Below are positions 47,016-59,149 of a DNA stretch of 64,000 nucleotides, in pieces; within the stretch, counting starts at the first letter, position 1; each line of letters begins with the position of its first letter. The notes below the pieces were generated by a model. It was not told the origin of the DNA. It did not search any database and worked only from the letters and a program-made list of their open reading frames with translations. Source of the stretch: Sanderia malayensis. Lineage: Eukaryota > Cnidaria > Scyphozoa > Semaeostomeae > Pelagiidae. The position numbers were made by a program, and so were the translations under genes. The stretch is taken from positions 1-64,000 of the forward strand of contig RQOL01000673.1 of the NCBI GenBank assembly GCA_013076295.1, in the 5' to 3' direction.

Positions 47016-47886
47016 TTTAACTATTTTTAGCAGCAAGAAAAAACAGGCTTGAAAATAAAAATTGAACGGGCCCGAAGAAAAATCTGTTGGTATTTTATAT
47101 CGATTTGAATCTTAATCCAGCAATTCGATTGGCTGACCAAAACAAAAGATCTATCATGAGCATCTGTCAGACTATTCTCCATAGCATTTTTTAAGGAATT
47201 CTAACTACTGGGGAATATTTTTCAAAAGGGCCACAAAATACTGGAAAACCTTATGACGACGACGCCCTGAAGTCACACGTACAAAGTAGAATACGTCTAT
47301 TGCACGTTGACAATTTTAAAATCATACTTTCTTTACAAAAAATCCAAATCTTTAGAAAAACAAAGATTGCTAAAGAGTGCCATTCTCTTTTTGAAAAAAC
47401 TTTTCCATAAAGTCCTCTCTTTGTAAAGTTCATTGCACGGTTGCCTATCACGTCGTTCTTTTAGTTTTAAAAACTCAAAAACAGCAGGCCTTGGAGGCTA
47501 TTGCTAAAGGTTCAGAAGGAAGAAAGAATAATAACAGTTCAGATTTGGTAACACAAAAACTATTTGGAGTATTTTAAAGCTAAGCAATCTTTGCAATTTG
47601 ATAAGACAAGTTATTGAATGGGCCCAAGCAACTGGGGAGTTTTTCCGATTTCGCCTGTCACTAATGGGGAGAGTATTGGGCCTGCTGGGGAAATTTCCCC
47701 AGTAATTAGTACGTTAAAAAATGGCCTGCTATTCTCACCGGATGATTTTCTATGAACTTATAATAAAGCTAAGATATGCGCCCCTGAGGACCTTTAGGGA
47801 GCTCGGGGAGTTGCTTCCGTAACCCTCAGGAAAATTTGGCAGTATATAATGAGACACCCGCCAAATAGCAGCCCTTCTTTAGTGTG
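47016..47886. other. Region without supported gene
   Basis: No gene seen; contains TATA-like AT stretches upstream of the RRM gene near 47090. The minus frame at 47251-47451 is not supported. Confidence 0.5.
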
Positions 47887-47958
47887 ACTGGGATGGCTGA
47901 GTGGTTAGACCGCTCAACCCTTGTTCAAGGGGTTATGGGTTCAAACCCACCCTCAGAC
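47887..47958 (+). repeat. tRNA-derived SINE head (Pol III A and B boxes)
   Basis: TGGCTGAGTGG matches the A box exactly and GGTTCAAACCC the B box, 34 nt apart. The arms do not fold into a proper tRNA: the anticodon arm is an overlong hairpin CCCTTG/CAAGGG and the acceptor ends pair poorly. So it is a tRNA-related promoter region, leading into the hairpin-bearing start of unit copy 2 (48001). It may be the head of the SINE of which that start is the body. Confidence 0.65.
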
Positions 47959-48043
47959 CTGTCATATAAAGTGTGAGGAGAGAATTTTCCAGCTCTCTGT
48001 AATTCTAGGCAAAAAGGCAAAAGGAATTACAAGGTGTGGTCAC

Positions 48044-48138
48044 CAGGGTCGCACTGCTTCGATTAGTTAGACTAATCGAAGCAGTGTGACCCTGTGACGA
48101 AGCAGTAGTTAGACTAATCGAAGCAGTGTGACCCTGGT
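48044..48138. repeat. 5' hairpin of copy 2 with partial duplication
   Basis: The palindrome of 44-96 recurs with both arms paired. A 42-nt piece, GTGACGAAGCAGTAGTTAGA onward, repeats part of the loop and right arm. Such a change is typical of replication slippage at a hairpin. Confidence 0.8.
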
Positions 48139-48407
48139 CCTTCTTCTCAATGTGACCATATACCCTATACCCTGGCCTGAAACCTAAAAAGTCTCCAATA
48201 AGCTTGATCAGGCCATAATCAATGCCTTACAATCAAAAACCAAACATTTAAGAGGTATAGTCACAGTTTTAACTATAACATGCTTTTGTTGAATTTGGGG
48301 GCATTTGCCCCCATATCTCCGAAACAGCCCCTCTCCCATAAAAAGAACATCAAAATTCGGATTCTGCACCCGAAAATGGACCAAAATCACTTGGTGTCAT
48401 AATTTAA

Positions 48408-48778
48408 AATTGCTATTAAAATCAGAAACATGGCGAAACATAGTAAATACCAAAGCTTTTCGTCTGACACTCATCAGAGTAGTACGTCAGAAAGAGAACA
48501 AAAATGAAAACCTAACGAACAATTATACCCAGAAGAGGATCGAAATTGGCCAATCATTGGCCATTGGCGAACAATAGATTATTGAAAGAGTCCCAGTGGG
48601 AAAACGAACTCTTTCTGTCTACACAATATGGGATCCATGGTTTTGATGTAGACAGATTCTAAAATTCCTAAGTGAAATTTTGACATAGCTCTGCCGATAA
48701 TGCGAAAACAGTCCTTACTGTAGTTTTGAGCACAATCTGGGTTGTCGAGTAAATGTTGGCCTATAGCGGAGTCGTGTT
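48408..48778 (-). repeat. Inverted 3'-tail of PLE (5' pLTR), copy 2
   Basis: Same as 365-735 with few base changes; contains a minus-strand hammerhead motif. Confidence 0.85.
48443..48488 (-). ncRNA. Hammerhead ribozyme motif, minus strand (PLE copy 2, 5' side)
   Basis: CUGAUGA at 48477-48471, GAAA just downstream, palindromic AAGCUU at 48458-48453, identical to copy 1. Confidence 0.75.
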
Positions 48779-48828
48779 TCCGATTTTAATAGCAATTTTG
48801 AAGTTCTGTACCGATCAAAGACTGTTCT
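48774..48828 (+). repeat. 55-bp direct repeat of PLE, left copy (copy 2)
   Basis: Matches 51567-51621. Confidence 0.85.
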
Positions 48829-48951
48829 ACTATTTTCGCCAACGGTACACCAAAGATGAGATTGTAGATCTCAACAATGCTGTGAAACTAAGAGGTAAGG
48901 TTAGATCAATTAAGTTTTCTATTTCATTTTATCAATTATGTTTGGCTAATC

Positions 48952-51311
48952 GTGTTGCCCCTGGATTTATCACTACCCATATTTCGAAATCATCTGTTGG
49001 ACATCAGCGCCACCATTGAGCGTGCTTTTCCAAAGGACGAAATTCACAAGGCCAAAACCAGCCTTTCACAAATGAAAAACCTCTACCAACGCCAATGGTC
49101 TAAAATTCGTTTGTTTCTCTCCTTTTTTGATTTCTTCCGTTTCTCCCGCTACCTTTCCAAAATCGATCAGCGGACTGAAAAACAGACTTCGCAAAAACAT
49201 CATAAGAATGTAGGGCTTCTTGTTAAGAAACGTTTTGGTCACTTGTTGAGCAATCCTAAAAAACATATAGTTAATCTTTGGACTATCTCTCTCTGACTCT
49301 GAAGAATTTGTACTTGAACATGGTTTAGAGTTTTGCATCCCACCCCGTGAAGTCAACAGAGAAGAGCTTTTTGCTGAATTTGAGGTTTTTTTTCTCAACT
49401 TGCTAGGCATGAGCCTGTTTCGGATAATGAGCTTGGCTCGCTAAAAGCGCGACTAAGCGATTTGGCACATGCTTACTGTGGCACCCCTATCGACCTCACT
49501 GATTTTTATATGCATAGGGAACATTTTCAGACCATTAAACCTTTACGTAACAACAGGGATATTTATATCACAAAACCAGATAAGGGATTGGGGGTCCTCA
49601 TTTTGAACCAAAAAGATTACATTACAAAAATGGGTGATATTCTTAACGACAATAGTAAATTTGAAAAACTTGGTGACGTTGAAAAGTTTGACAAAACGGC
49701 AAGGCTCGAGCGTAAACTCCAAAAACGCCTGCATGAGTTAGTCAACAAAAAACAGTTGACCCAGTGTGTTTATGATAGGATCCGCCCTGGTGGCTCGCAA
49801 CGTCCCCGCATGTATGGTCTTCCCAAAACTCACAAACCTAACATCCCTTTAAGGCCTATTTTATCTATGGTTGGCTCCGCACAACATCAACTTGCCAAAT
49901 GGCTTTCGGAGGTTTTGGAACCGGTTCTTAATTTGTATTCCGACAATTGTATTTCTGATTCGTTCACATTTGCCAATTTTATTCAAAACTTGGAGCTCAA
50001 CCCTGCTAAAACTTTTTTATGCTCTTTCGATGTATCCAGCCTTTTTACAAATGTTCCGCTGGATGAGACAATTAAAATTTGTGCAGAGGCGCTGTAATTA
50101 AGCGGACCTCGCGCGCTGTGTGAGGTCCTCTTAATTGCCCATCGATCCCTCAGGATGTATTTATTGAATTAATGAAATCTGCCACTAGCTCAGTGGAGTT
50201 CAGTTTCAACAATGAGATGTACAGACAAAAGGATTGTGTCGCGATGGGAAGCCCCTTGGGACCAGTACTTGCCAATATTTTTGTTGGATTCCATGAACAT
50301 ATACTTTTCAGCTGCACTAAAAAGCCCATTGTTTATTTTCGCTATGTGGATGACACTTTCGCTATTTTTGAAAAGGAGTCTGAGTGTGATATTTTTCTTG
50401 AAAAACTTAACTCTTTACACCATTCTCTCAAATTCACTTTTGAAAAAGAAGAAAACAACTCTTTACCATTTCTAGATGTTTCTATTGAAAAAAGTGAACC
50501 TGATTTTCTTACCAGTGTTTACAGGAAACCAACTTTTAGCGGTCTATACACACGTTGGGATTCCTTTTGTGCCAAGAAATTCAAAATTAACCTTATTAAC
50601 ACTTTGGTTCACCGGGCACTCATGATTTGTTCTAAACCAAAAGTCAGTTTCGAATTGGACACAATAAAAACTATCCTCATCCACAATGGCTATCCAGAAG
50701 ACACCATTTTAAGTACTTTTCGTAAGAAAATCACAGATTTCTCGGTTGACAAAAAGTTTGGTCCGCAAAAGTGCCCTGTTTATCTAAAACTACCCTATAT
50801 CGGCAACGTTTCCACGCAACTTGAAAAACAACTTAAGACAGCCATAAGCAAATGCTACACTACAGTCAACCCCCATCTGGTGTTTAGTGGCAAAAAGATC
50901 CTACCCCCCATCCGTAAAGATAATGTTCCTACCACACAAAAAAGTCTCGTAGTCTACGAATTCTCGTGCCAGTGTGATTCCAGGTACGTAGGTCGCACTT
51001 CTCAGCGGTTATGCGATAGGATTAAACAACACGTGCCCTCCAACATATGCCAAAAAATGGTTCCGCAACGAGAACAACCATCTCGCACCTCCAAAACATC
51101 TAAAACTCTAAAACACGACTCCGCTATAGGCCAACATTTACTCGACAACCCAGAATGTGCTCAAAACTACAGTGAGGACTGTTTTCGCATTATCGGCAGA
51201 GCTAGGTCAAAATTTCACTTAGGAATTTTAGAATCTGTCTACATCAAAACCATGGATCCCATATTGTGTAGACAGAAAGAGTTTGTTTTCCCACTGGGAC
51301 TCTTTCAATAA
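48952..51311 (+). pseudogene. Penelope-like element RT + GIY-YIG endonuclease, copy 2, less damaged
   Basis: The element is split into an RT N-part (49462-50097) and an intact 379-codon C-part (50172-51311). In the C-part MGSPLGP is at residues 25-31, the catalytic YVDD at 58-61, RYVGRTSQRL of the GIY-YIG nuclease at about 271-280 and the catalytic Glu of GILESVYI at 354. The N-part has the fingers RPRMYGLPKTHKP and motif A SFDVSSLFTNVP. Defects: an 8-T instead of 9-T run near 49386 shifts the frame, another shift near 49286, and the 41-nt palindrome at 50096-50136 separates the two parts. Copy 1's later frameshifts are absent, so copy 2 is closer to the ancestor. PLE proteins are usually one ORF with both domains. 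Confidence 0.9.
50096..50136. repeat. 41-nt palindromic insertion in RT coding sequence (copy 2)
   Basis: Identical to 2055-2095. Confidence 0.85.
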
Positions 51312-51510
51312 TCTATTGTTCGCCAATGGCCAATGATTGGCCAATTTCGTTCCTCTTCTGGGTATAATTGTTCGTTAGGTTTTCATTTTCGTTCTCTTTC
51401 CACTGGACTCTTTCAATAATCTATTGTTCGCCAATGGCCAATGATTGGCCAATTTCGTTCCTCTTCTGGGTATAATTGTTCGCTAGGTTTTCATTTTCGT
51501 TCTCTTTCTG
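51299..51510. repeat. 108-bp tandem duplication in PLE 3' UTR (copy 2 only)
   Basis: ACTCTTTCAATAATCTATTG through the CTCTTTCCACTGG junction occurs at 51299-51406 and again from 51407. Copy 1 has it once. The second unit differs by one base (TTCGCTAGG for TTCGTTAGG). Confidence 0.9.
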
Positions 51511-51511
51511 A

Positions 51512-51553
51512 CGTACTACTCTGATGAGTGTCAGACGAAAAGCTTTAGTATTC
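51512..51553 (+). ncRNA. Hammerhead ribozyme motif, plus strand (PLE copy 2, 3' side)
   Basis: CUGAUGA 51521-51527, GAAA 51537-51540, palindromic AAGCUU 51540-51545, cleavable U 51546, stem I AGUA 51547-51550 with UACU 51517-51520. Followed at 51567-51621 by the 55-bp direct repeat. Confidence 0.8.
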
Positions 51554-51833
51554 ACTATGTTTCGCCGTGTTTCCGATTTTAATAGCAATTTTGAAGTTCT
51601 GTACCGATCAAAGACTGTTCTCATAAATTACCTCGTCTGGTGGTACTACCCCGCTTTCAGCTACCGGACTATCTCAAAATAAGCCAGTTACCAACCAATT
51701 TTTTCTTACAACCAATGTCATTGCAATTGCAATGAACACGAAACCGAGGCCCGATCAAATATTTTAACTTGTTTTGTTTAGGCCTAGTAGTGAAAGTTTT
51801 AACATTAGTAACAACAAAGTTATAGGTATTGAA

Positions 51834-54800
51834 ATGAGCTCTGATGAAGACTCTGATGAAATTTCGTTAAAAGATGACAGTACTGGGTTACCAATACTTC
51901 TACTTGGAGCGGAGGAGCCAATTCCCAAGTATGAGCATGTTCTAGTTCCGTCACGAATTGCGACTGGACGCAAAAGGTCGGGAACTGTATGTTCATCGCA
52001 GGAGTACAGGACTGCTGTTGATGAGAGAGGACGCAATGTTTCTACCTCCGATGATGATGTGCATTCTCCAATAGTGTGAGAATCCGGGAGTGAGGGAGAG
52101 GTCCAAGAAAGTGGAACAGTAACTCCACTTCTTCCTGCCAATGAAACTGTTGCTGATGGTGGTAGGTTTTGACATTTATTTATTGTCATATGAACATTTA
52201 ATTGTTGGGTATATATATTCTACAGCAGCTTTTTTTGTTATTTTTTTAGATGATACTAATCCACCTTGGGAGTTTGCAGATGATTTAAATGATGCATCAG
52301 ATGTGATGGTAAAGAGCAAAACAAGCTTGGCAGTTTTTTGTCAAGCTTGTGACCCAAATTGATTTAGAGCATAAGCACCTATATGAAATGTCATAATTTT
52401 TCTGATTTGCAGGTCAGTAGTGAAGTGAGTGATTTATATTGCATAATGGTTTTGCAAGCAAAATCTTTTTTGAAAATCGATGCCAATGCAATGATATTTT
52501 TGATACAAGATTTTAATGTTGCACAAAAAATGCTGAAGGTAGACAAATTCATGCAGTCTCTACAGTTAAACATTTTTAGACAAATTTTTGCATCTACATA
52601 TTAATCAACCAGGCCAGACCGATGAGGCATCACACTGAATATAATTGATGTGATTTGATAAACTTATTATTTTATTTTATTAGATTCGTAGATTTCAAGT
52701 CCTTCAAAGAATTTTGTTTAAGCTTAACAGTGGTGATGCTTGGATACTCTCCTGCTCGTGTAGTGAAAGTCACGAAAAATATGTAAATACTTTGGATAAA
52801 ACATTAAATGTTGATTACGAGGGTATGACTTATTACTAATTGTTTTTATTTTATTGTTATGCCTTACTTAGAAGCTTGCATTACTTCAATTCTTTTCCTT
52901 TGCTCTTCTATGTTTGCAGGGTTGAGAAAGATTGTCAATGAGCATTACAAAGAATGTTTACATGTTGTTGTGGGTTATGACCTTATTAACATCTCTGACT
53001 CATTAAATGATGTTGATCCATTTCAAGTCATTCCAGGTGACTATTTTATAAAGCTGTATTTTTGTGTCTTCAACAATCCTATCATAGATTTTCTGATGAC
53101 AATATTTTTAGGTGCTGGTCCTGAACATGCATATGTCAAAGTAAATAACAAGTTCTTCTGAGAGTTCTGATCGGTTACAGTTATTTAAATGCCTGATATC
53201 AAGCAAATTTTTGTAGACTGTTGTCTTTAAAATTGTTTTTACGATGCTTGACTTTGTAGGAAGTGCCAGTTGTTAGCGAGTTGCCATTTTCTGCTGCGGA
53301 GCTCACATTGGTGAAGCCAAAAGATAAACCTTTTGCTGTTGTGGGTTGTGACAGGAAAGGGTTTGTTTGTTACCAGTGCAGTATAGGAAAGCATTCTTGT
53401 TTCCATAATAGCTCCTTACATGCATACTTGAAAATTCACACAGAAAGTATACCTGATTTTGCTCTCGAATTGGTGGACAAATGCAATCAGCTTTCTCAGT
53501 CTTGTATAAAGAGTAAGTTTGTAAAGCCTCTGTCGCAAGGAAGGATTGCTTGGTGCACCACAGAGAGGCAAAAGAAAATTTATACACTGCCATCTCAAAC
53601 AATGGAAAATGTTTTGGATGATGGTTCAATGGCTCTATTGCCTCTCGATCATAACTGCATAGTTTGCAATGGTGAAATGTCCATTGTTCGGAAATTTGAC
53701 ACCTCTTCAAAACAACTTCTACTTTGGGCAAATGTAATTAAAGTTACAGGTGATTTTTCGTGTTATTTCAATAACTCAGACAATATTGCTGTATCTTTTG
53801 TTGAACAAAGTTGAATCTAAATTTGCAAATCATTCTTTTGTATAGATTTTGCTCGGAATGTACTGTATGTGGACATGTTTGGATTTACGATGGCTCTGCC
53901 AATGGTATTCTAAATATGGGCTCTTTCCTGATTGGCCATGATGTCTTGAGAGATTATCTAAACATTTTTCTTACTGGAAGCAGGTAAATTATATCTGGGT
54001 TACTTGTGTAATATTCTTGAAACCACAAATTACTTCATTGATTTTTTATAATGTTATCAGTTGTAGCATTGTTGGTTTTCGTGAAAAGGGGAAGCTAAAT
54101 TATGATGCGGCAGGTCAATCACAAAGTTTTATGTTTAATTATCATCAATTGCGCTTTTCCTGGTATGCATACCTTAGTCTGCTCGATATCGACTACAGCA
54201 GTGGCTTTGTTTGTGACAAATGTGGTCAATTCCTTGATGTAATCACTTGTGATGCAATGTCTCTTGGGTTCCGAAGGATATTTAGCCGTGGTAAATTTGT
54301 TTCACCTGCAGCAAGGATTGGACCAGGAAATACCTTGAAAGGAAGATAAGTAGCTCTTGATGTTTTTTTCTACCATTATTCGACGAAGAATAGTTTTTTT
54401 ACTTTTATAGTTACGAGACTGACCAATCTATACTCGCATTTACGTTTATCTAAACCCCACTTTATTTGGCTTTACTAGTTTTAAAATGAGAGTTTTGTTG
54501 GACAATAAAGAGTGCAGAGAGCTTTTAACAGCCTATGCAGAGGGCAATGATAAGATGTTACAAGTTGCCCGTATGAAGGTACTACTTCAACAGCATTGTC
54601 GTCCAGTTGCTGTATTTGTCACCTGGTGTGAAGAAACATTTGAGAGACCTGACCTTTTCCCACTACCAATAAAAAACTTTTTGCAATGTATAGCGTCAGT
54701 GTCGCCAGTTTGCTCTTACTTCCCAGAAATAATGTTTTTAGTGACCTCTTTCAGGACATCAAGTCTGGGCTTGATATAGCAAAATTCCCAGACAAGTTAC

Positions 54801-55818
54801 ATCGACTGCAGTGTTCTGCCCCCATTATCTTTGGCGTTATTTCGCATTTTCCAGAGAGAACTCCCCCTGTGTCCGCATTGCAACTATTTGCCATGCTAGA
54901 AGAAAAGGTGGAGAAAACTTTTCAGCGACAACCTCACTTTCTTGAACCAGCCAACGAAGAAGAGCAAGGTACAGAATTTTCATTTTTGCCGAATTGGCCG
55001 AGAAAAACGCAAAGAGGAATCTATTTTCAGGATTTCCAGGGTTTCAAAAGGCAAGATAGTGTCACCTGTAATAAAGTTTAACGAGGTCACCCTACTCTCA
55101 TGCCAGGAATTTTCACCTTGTATTGTAAACATGGTATGGTTTACTTTTGTCATTTTACATTTGCCTTTATGTTTAGCAGTCAGTAGCAGATACTTTCAAA
55201 TAATAACTTTACTGGTGTATGTTGCAGATATATGCTATGAATTTGACGTGCTAGAATCACAGGAATCTCCGAACGTGCCATTCACGATATTTCGTACACG
55301 CTTCCCAATTGGTTTGTTAGATTATGTCAACAATGTGTGGGTTTTAAGATTATTTTGTGCAATATCCATTTCCATTATTGATCATAAATTGTTGAAATTT
55401 GTTTTTCCAGCAGCAGAAACTGTTATTTATGACAATAGTTGTCATCTCCAGGATTATTGTTTAAACCACGATGATGGCTTCTTTAAAAATACAATATTTC
55501 TAGTTGATCGATTTCATTGGAAGAATCATAAAGGTTAATTTTTCGCATATCCGATCTATAATTTCATTTCCATGTTTTAAATCAATAAAAGAATGTAAAA
55601 TCGAAGGCTATCAAAAATTGCTCTACATTATGTTTTATTGTATTTCAGCTTGTGCCAAGAGCTTCCAATTGGATATCTATCCTCAATTTGACCGTCTTAA
55701 CAGTCAAATCAACGAACAAAGAAATGCGCAACTAAAACATGTTAAAGGTCAACTCAGTTACATGAATCCATCTAATTTCGTACACCATTGTAGATTAATA
55801 CTTTGGTTTGTAACATGA
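51834..55818 (+). CDS. KDZ-type transposase gene, copy 2, better preserved
   Basis: Estimated exons: 51834-52074 (acidic, from ATG), 52250-~52361 (TNPPWEFADDLNDASDVMVK), 52684-52822 (AWILSCSCSESHEKY), 52920-53036, 53112-53140, 53260-53749 (CYQCSIGKHSCFH), 53846-53983 (FCSECTVCGHVW), 54061-~54346 (FVCDKCGQFLDVITCD), ~54480-54969, several short exons to 55337, 55413-55533 (YDNSCHLQDYCLNHD, FLVDRFHWKNHKG) and 55650-55818 (INEQRNAQLKHVKG). Introns start GT and end AG. Here CDKCG keeps the Cys that is Arg in copy 1, and the frames broken near 4114 and 4862 are open. The family is known from animals and fungi, often with Cys clusters and a Ulp1 partner, as here. Splicing is predicted by eye. Confidence 0.82.
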
Positions 55819-56987
55819 AAACCAAGTCCGCTCATGCATCCAATAATTGAAAACACTTTTTTCAATATTTCAATTCATTCTTCTTTGGTGATAATATCTT
55901 ATTTTTTATTGTTTTGCTCGAATTTTTCAATGCTGTAAATTATTTTTTTATTACATTTAACTTAAGGTTAATGTTTGACTTGGGAAGCACTCGCTTCTCG
56001 CAAGACTTGATTGCTGATAACTAATTGGATTCTCGATTTGCTTTTTTATTTGTTTTGATCTGAATGAATGGACTCTTTATTCTAAGATAACTCTCATTAT
56101 ACCACCACAAAGTATGGTTACTATTGCAACCAAAATGGGTGAACCCGTGCGTATAAATTGGAGTTTTATCTGAACCCGATGAAGATTTGTTGTTGCCTCG
56201 GCATTATGATGCCAAGTCTAAGCTACCCGTGTTTGATTTGTTTGGACGGAATTTATCATGGATAACTGCAAAGAAGTATCAAAGCGGTAGGACATATGAA
56301 ATATTCTACTTTCCCTGTGAATATTGTAGACAATATATTGTTCGATGTAATGTATATTTTATTCAATTCGAACCATGCGCTTAGCAACACAGGTTTTTAA
56401 ATCATTTTTGCCACGCCACGACCATGCAAATAGTGGGGTCCGTTCAGGAAAGCAGCATTGCATGAAGCTCAAAATGTGAGACAAAAGTTCCATATATTAT
56501 TTTTGGACTTGTCTTCACCACATTGAGGTTTTTCACATATGATTTCACATTTTCACATATGATTCCAAGAATAGCATCTATGCAACAGCAGCTTTAAAAA
56601 CAAAAGAATTGTGGTTGAGTAGAATGACTTCGAAAGCGAGAAAGTTTATCTAAAAATTACAATGTGCAGTTTGGCTCTAAATTGCTAGCACATATGTGAT
56701 TTTAAGTTTTTGCGGAGATAAAATTATTCAATTTCAAAGAGTTTTTCAACATTATACAGTTTTTCAGTACTATAATTTTTTATGATGTGTATATGCAATG
56801 TTTACAATATGCTCTCCACATGCAGATCTTTTTCAACAAAGTTTTTCCCAAAAAGTACCTTTCTGAGTTATAGCTACTTATAATAAAGCTATTTTTATAT
56901 TTTAATTTCCTGTTTTCTAGTTTGTGTCGCTTTATTTATCATTAACAATAATTCGAGAGGCAATAAACCCAGAATAGCTATATTGAA
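55819..56987. other. Spacer after KDZ gene, copy 2
   Basis: As in copy 1; open segment at 56162-56384 conserved but unassigned. Confidence 0.5.
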
Positions 56988-57045
56988 TTAGGGTTAATGT
57001 TAGGGTTAGAGTTAGGGCTAGGGCTAGGGTTAGGATTAGGGTTGG
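56988..57045 (+). repeat. Interstitial telomere-like repeat, copy 2
   Basis: TTAGGG variants as in 8840-8903, one CTAGGG unit shorter, and one TTAAGA restored to TTAGGA. Confidence 0.85.
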
Positions 57046-57049
57046 ATTG

Positions 57050-57205
57050 CGGTCGAACCCGCTATCTCGAACTCGCACAAGAATTGAAAATTCTTCGACA
57101 TGGCGTGAGTTCGAGATATCGGGACTAAATTCACCCAAAAGGAAAACGAGGGGAATTGTAATCTGTGTGAGACAGCGGTTTTTTCGAGACAGCAAAGTTT
57201 GACTG
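57050..57205. mobile_element. Pogo-like MITE, copy 2 (near telomere-like tract)
   Basis: Same insertion as 8908-9065. Confidence 0.6.
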
Positions 57206-58393
57206 TATATTTATGACAGCATGAAAAAATCTGCTTTAACAAGGATAATTTTGTGGACTACACTATTTTATAACTTTAACAGCTATTTCTATTTTCTTCT
57301 TATTTTGATTACAAAATTCAGAGCTATTACCATCTCAACTTACCCAAACTCTGGGCGAAACGTTACACTTGTTGATGTTGTTCCTCCCACCTTTATTATT
57401 GTGTTATATACATAAAACACACTAAAATTGCATCTAATATCCCAAGAACATTGCATTACACTTTAATCACTTCACAAAGTTAATGAATCCAGTTCATACA
57501 CATAAACATGATTTTAAGTCATTTTCCGAATCACATTTCCAATAAAATGAAACTTTGTTACAGAGTTCACAACAAATAAGCAGCAAAATGTTCAGAATAC
57601 GAAGAAAACATAATTTTGTTGGTACCAGCTCTAATGTTTATGTTTTCAAACCAATCTCTTTATTTTCATTGCAAAGCTTAAAGTTATTTGGACCATTCGT
57701 TTTTTGTAAACATTTTCGTTATCTTTAATTTTTCTTTAATTCGATATAGCAAATGTCGTCTTCGTGTATCCAAATAATAAAATAATATCATAATACATAG
57801 TAATACAATGTTATGTGACTTACCACTTATCTTTCTTCAGGGAAGTCTTTGTCTTGTAGTCCATCGGCGTTCAAGAGGCTATGGCATTTACATGCAGTGA
57901 ATTGTCAAAGGATCCGCAAAGGAGTCAAATAATGAGTAAAACACAATTAAATTTCAGATTTGTTTTTAATTATGTGCATAAAACCAAACAATATATTATT
58001 ATTAGATTAATGTATGCCATATCTCTCACAACCATCAGAAAGTTAAAATAAAATCGAAGTAATATTTATTCGGTATTTATCAATATCAATAAATTTCTAA
58101 ATATGAATCAAAAACATTATCTGAATATATTATGATGTAATCTGGCATAAAATAATCAAAACAACAATATAATTGATTCATTAAATATAGGCTATAAAAA
58201 TCTAGTGTAAAAAAACTAAAACCACAACTAAAACTAAACTAAAAACTAAAACTACAACTAAAACTAAACTAAAAACTAAAACTACAACAATTTAAAAAAC
58301 TTAGTACTAAGCTCAATGAATTTTATAAAACTGTAACATTTTTATTCTCGAAGACAAAGACATTGACTTGTGAACGGCATGGCCTCAGTAATA
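57206..58393. other. AT-rich spacer, copy 2
   Basis: No gene seen; lacks about 30 bp present in copy 1 at 9482-9515. Confidence 0.55.
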
Positions 58394-58569
58394 CAGTCAA
58401 CTCTGTCTAATCCGAACACCCTGGGGAAGCGAGAAAATGTTCGAACTACAAAAAGTTCGAATTATAATAAAGGCTTATTTCATAAGAGTTGGTTCATTGA
58501 TGATGCTTGAAGGGACAGAGAATTTCGTTCGAATTAGATAGAGTTCGAATCAAAGATAGAGTTTGACAG
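58394..58569. mobile_element. Pogo-like MITE, copy 2
   Basis: Same insertion as 10272-10447, flanked by TA. Confidence 0.75.
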
Positions 58570-59149
58570 TATCAAAGATTTTGTTGATTTTGTCGGAAAA
58601 TAATTATAATTTTCAAATCTGAGCTGCATGTGCTTCTTCTCAACGATTTGGGACATTTATCAATCCAAATATGGTCAGCTGTAAAGAAATGAGGCAGTTT
58701 TAAATGCTGAAAATAAAAAGCCGTTTAAGAAACTTTCACTACTAAAACGCTATAATTGTCGTGCCAAATTAAGAAAGTTGAAAGTGCTGAAAATGCTGAT
58801 CCGAAAATCTTATGAAAAATTGGTGTATTTTATAAAAAATCAGTGCCTACCAGGCCAGTTGATGTCAAAATATAGCTAATATTATGTAATGCATTTTTCT
58901 TCAAAATTATGGAGCATTTATAGCATTTCAGCATCTACGTCAAAGTCGATCTCAATAGCTAATGTTTTGAGTAAAAAATGATTTTTATAATCACATTATA
59001 CTGTACTGATACTCCTTCTTCACAAACAATGTAGCTAACTTTTGACATATTTATTCTAGTATTGAGCATTCTTACCAACACTCCTAATGTTCCTGGGCAG
59101 AATTCTTCTGCATAATAATATGCTTGGTGCAAATTAGCGGCACTTTCTC
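58570..59149. other. AT-rich spacer, copy 2
   Basis: No gene seen; the basic frame of copy 1 is interrupted here. Confidence 0.55.

Noticed and set aside
47887..47958. Functional tRNA-Leu/Ser gene
   Set aside because: A and B boxes are good, but acceptor and anticodon arms do not pair properly and the anticodon loop is not seven bases.
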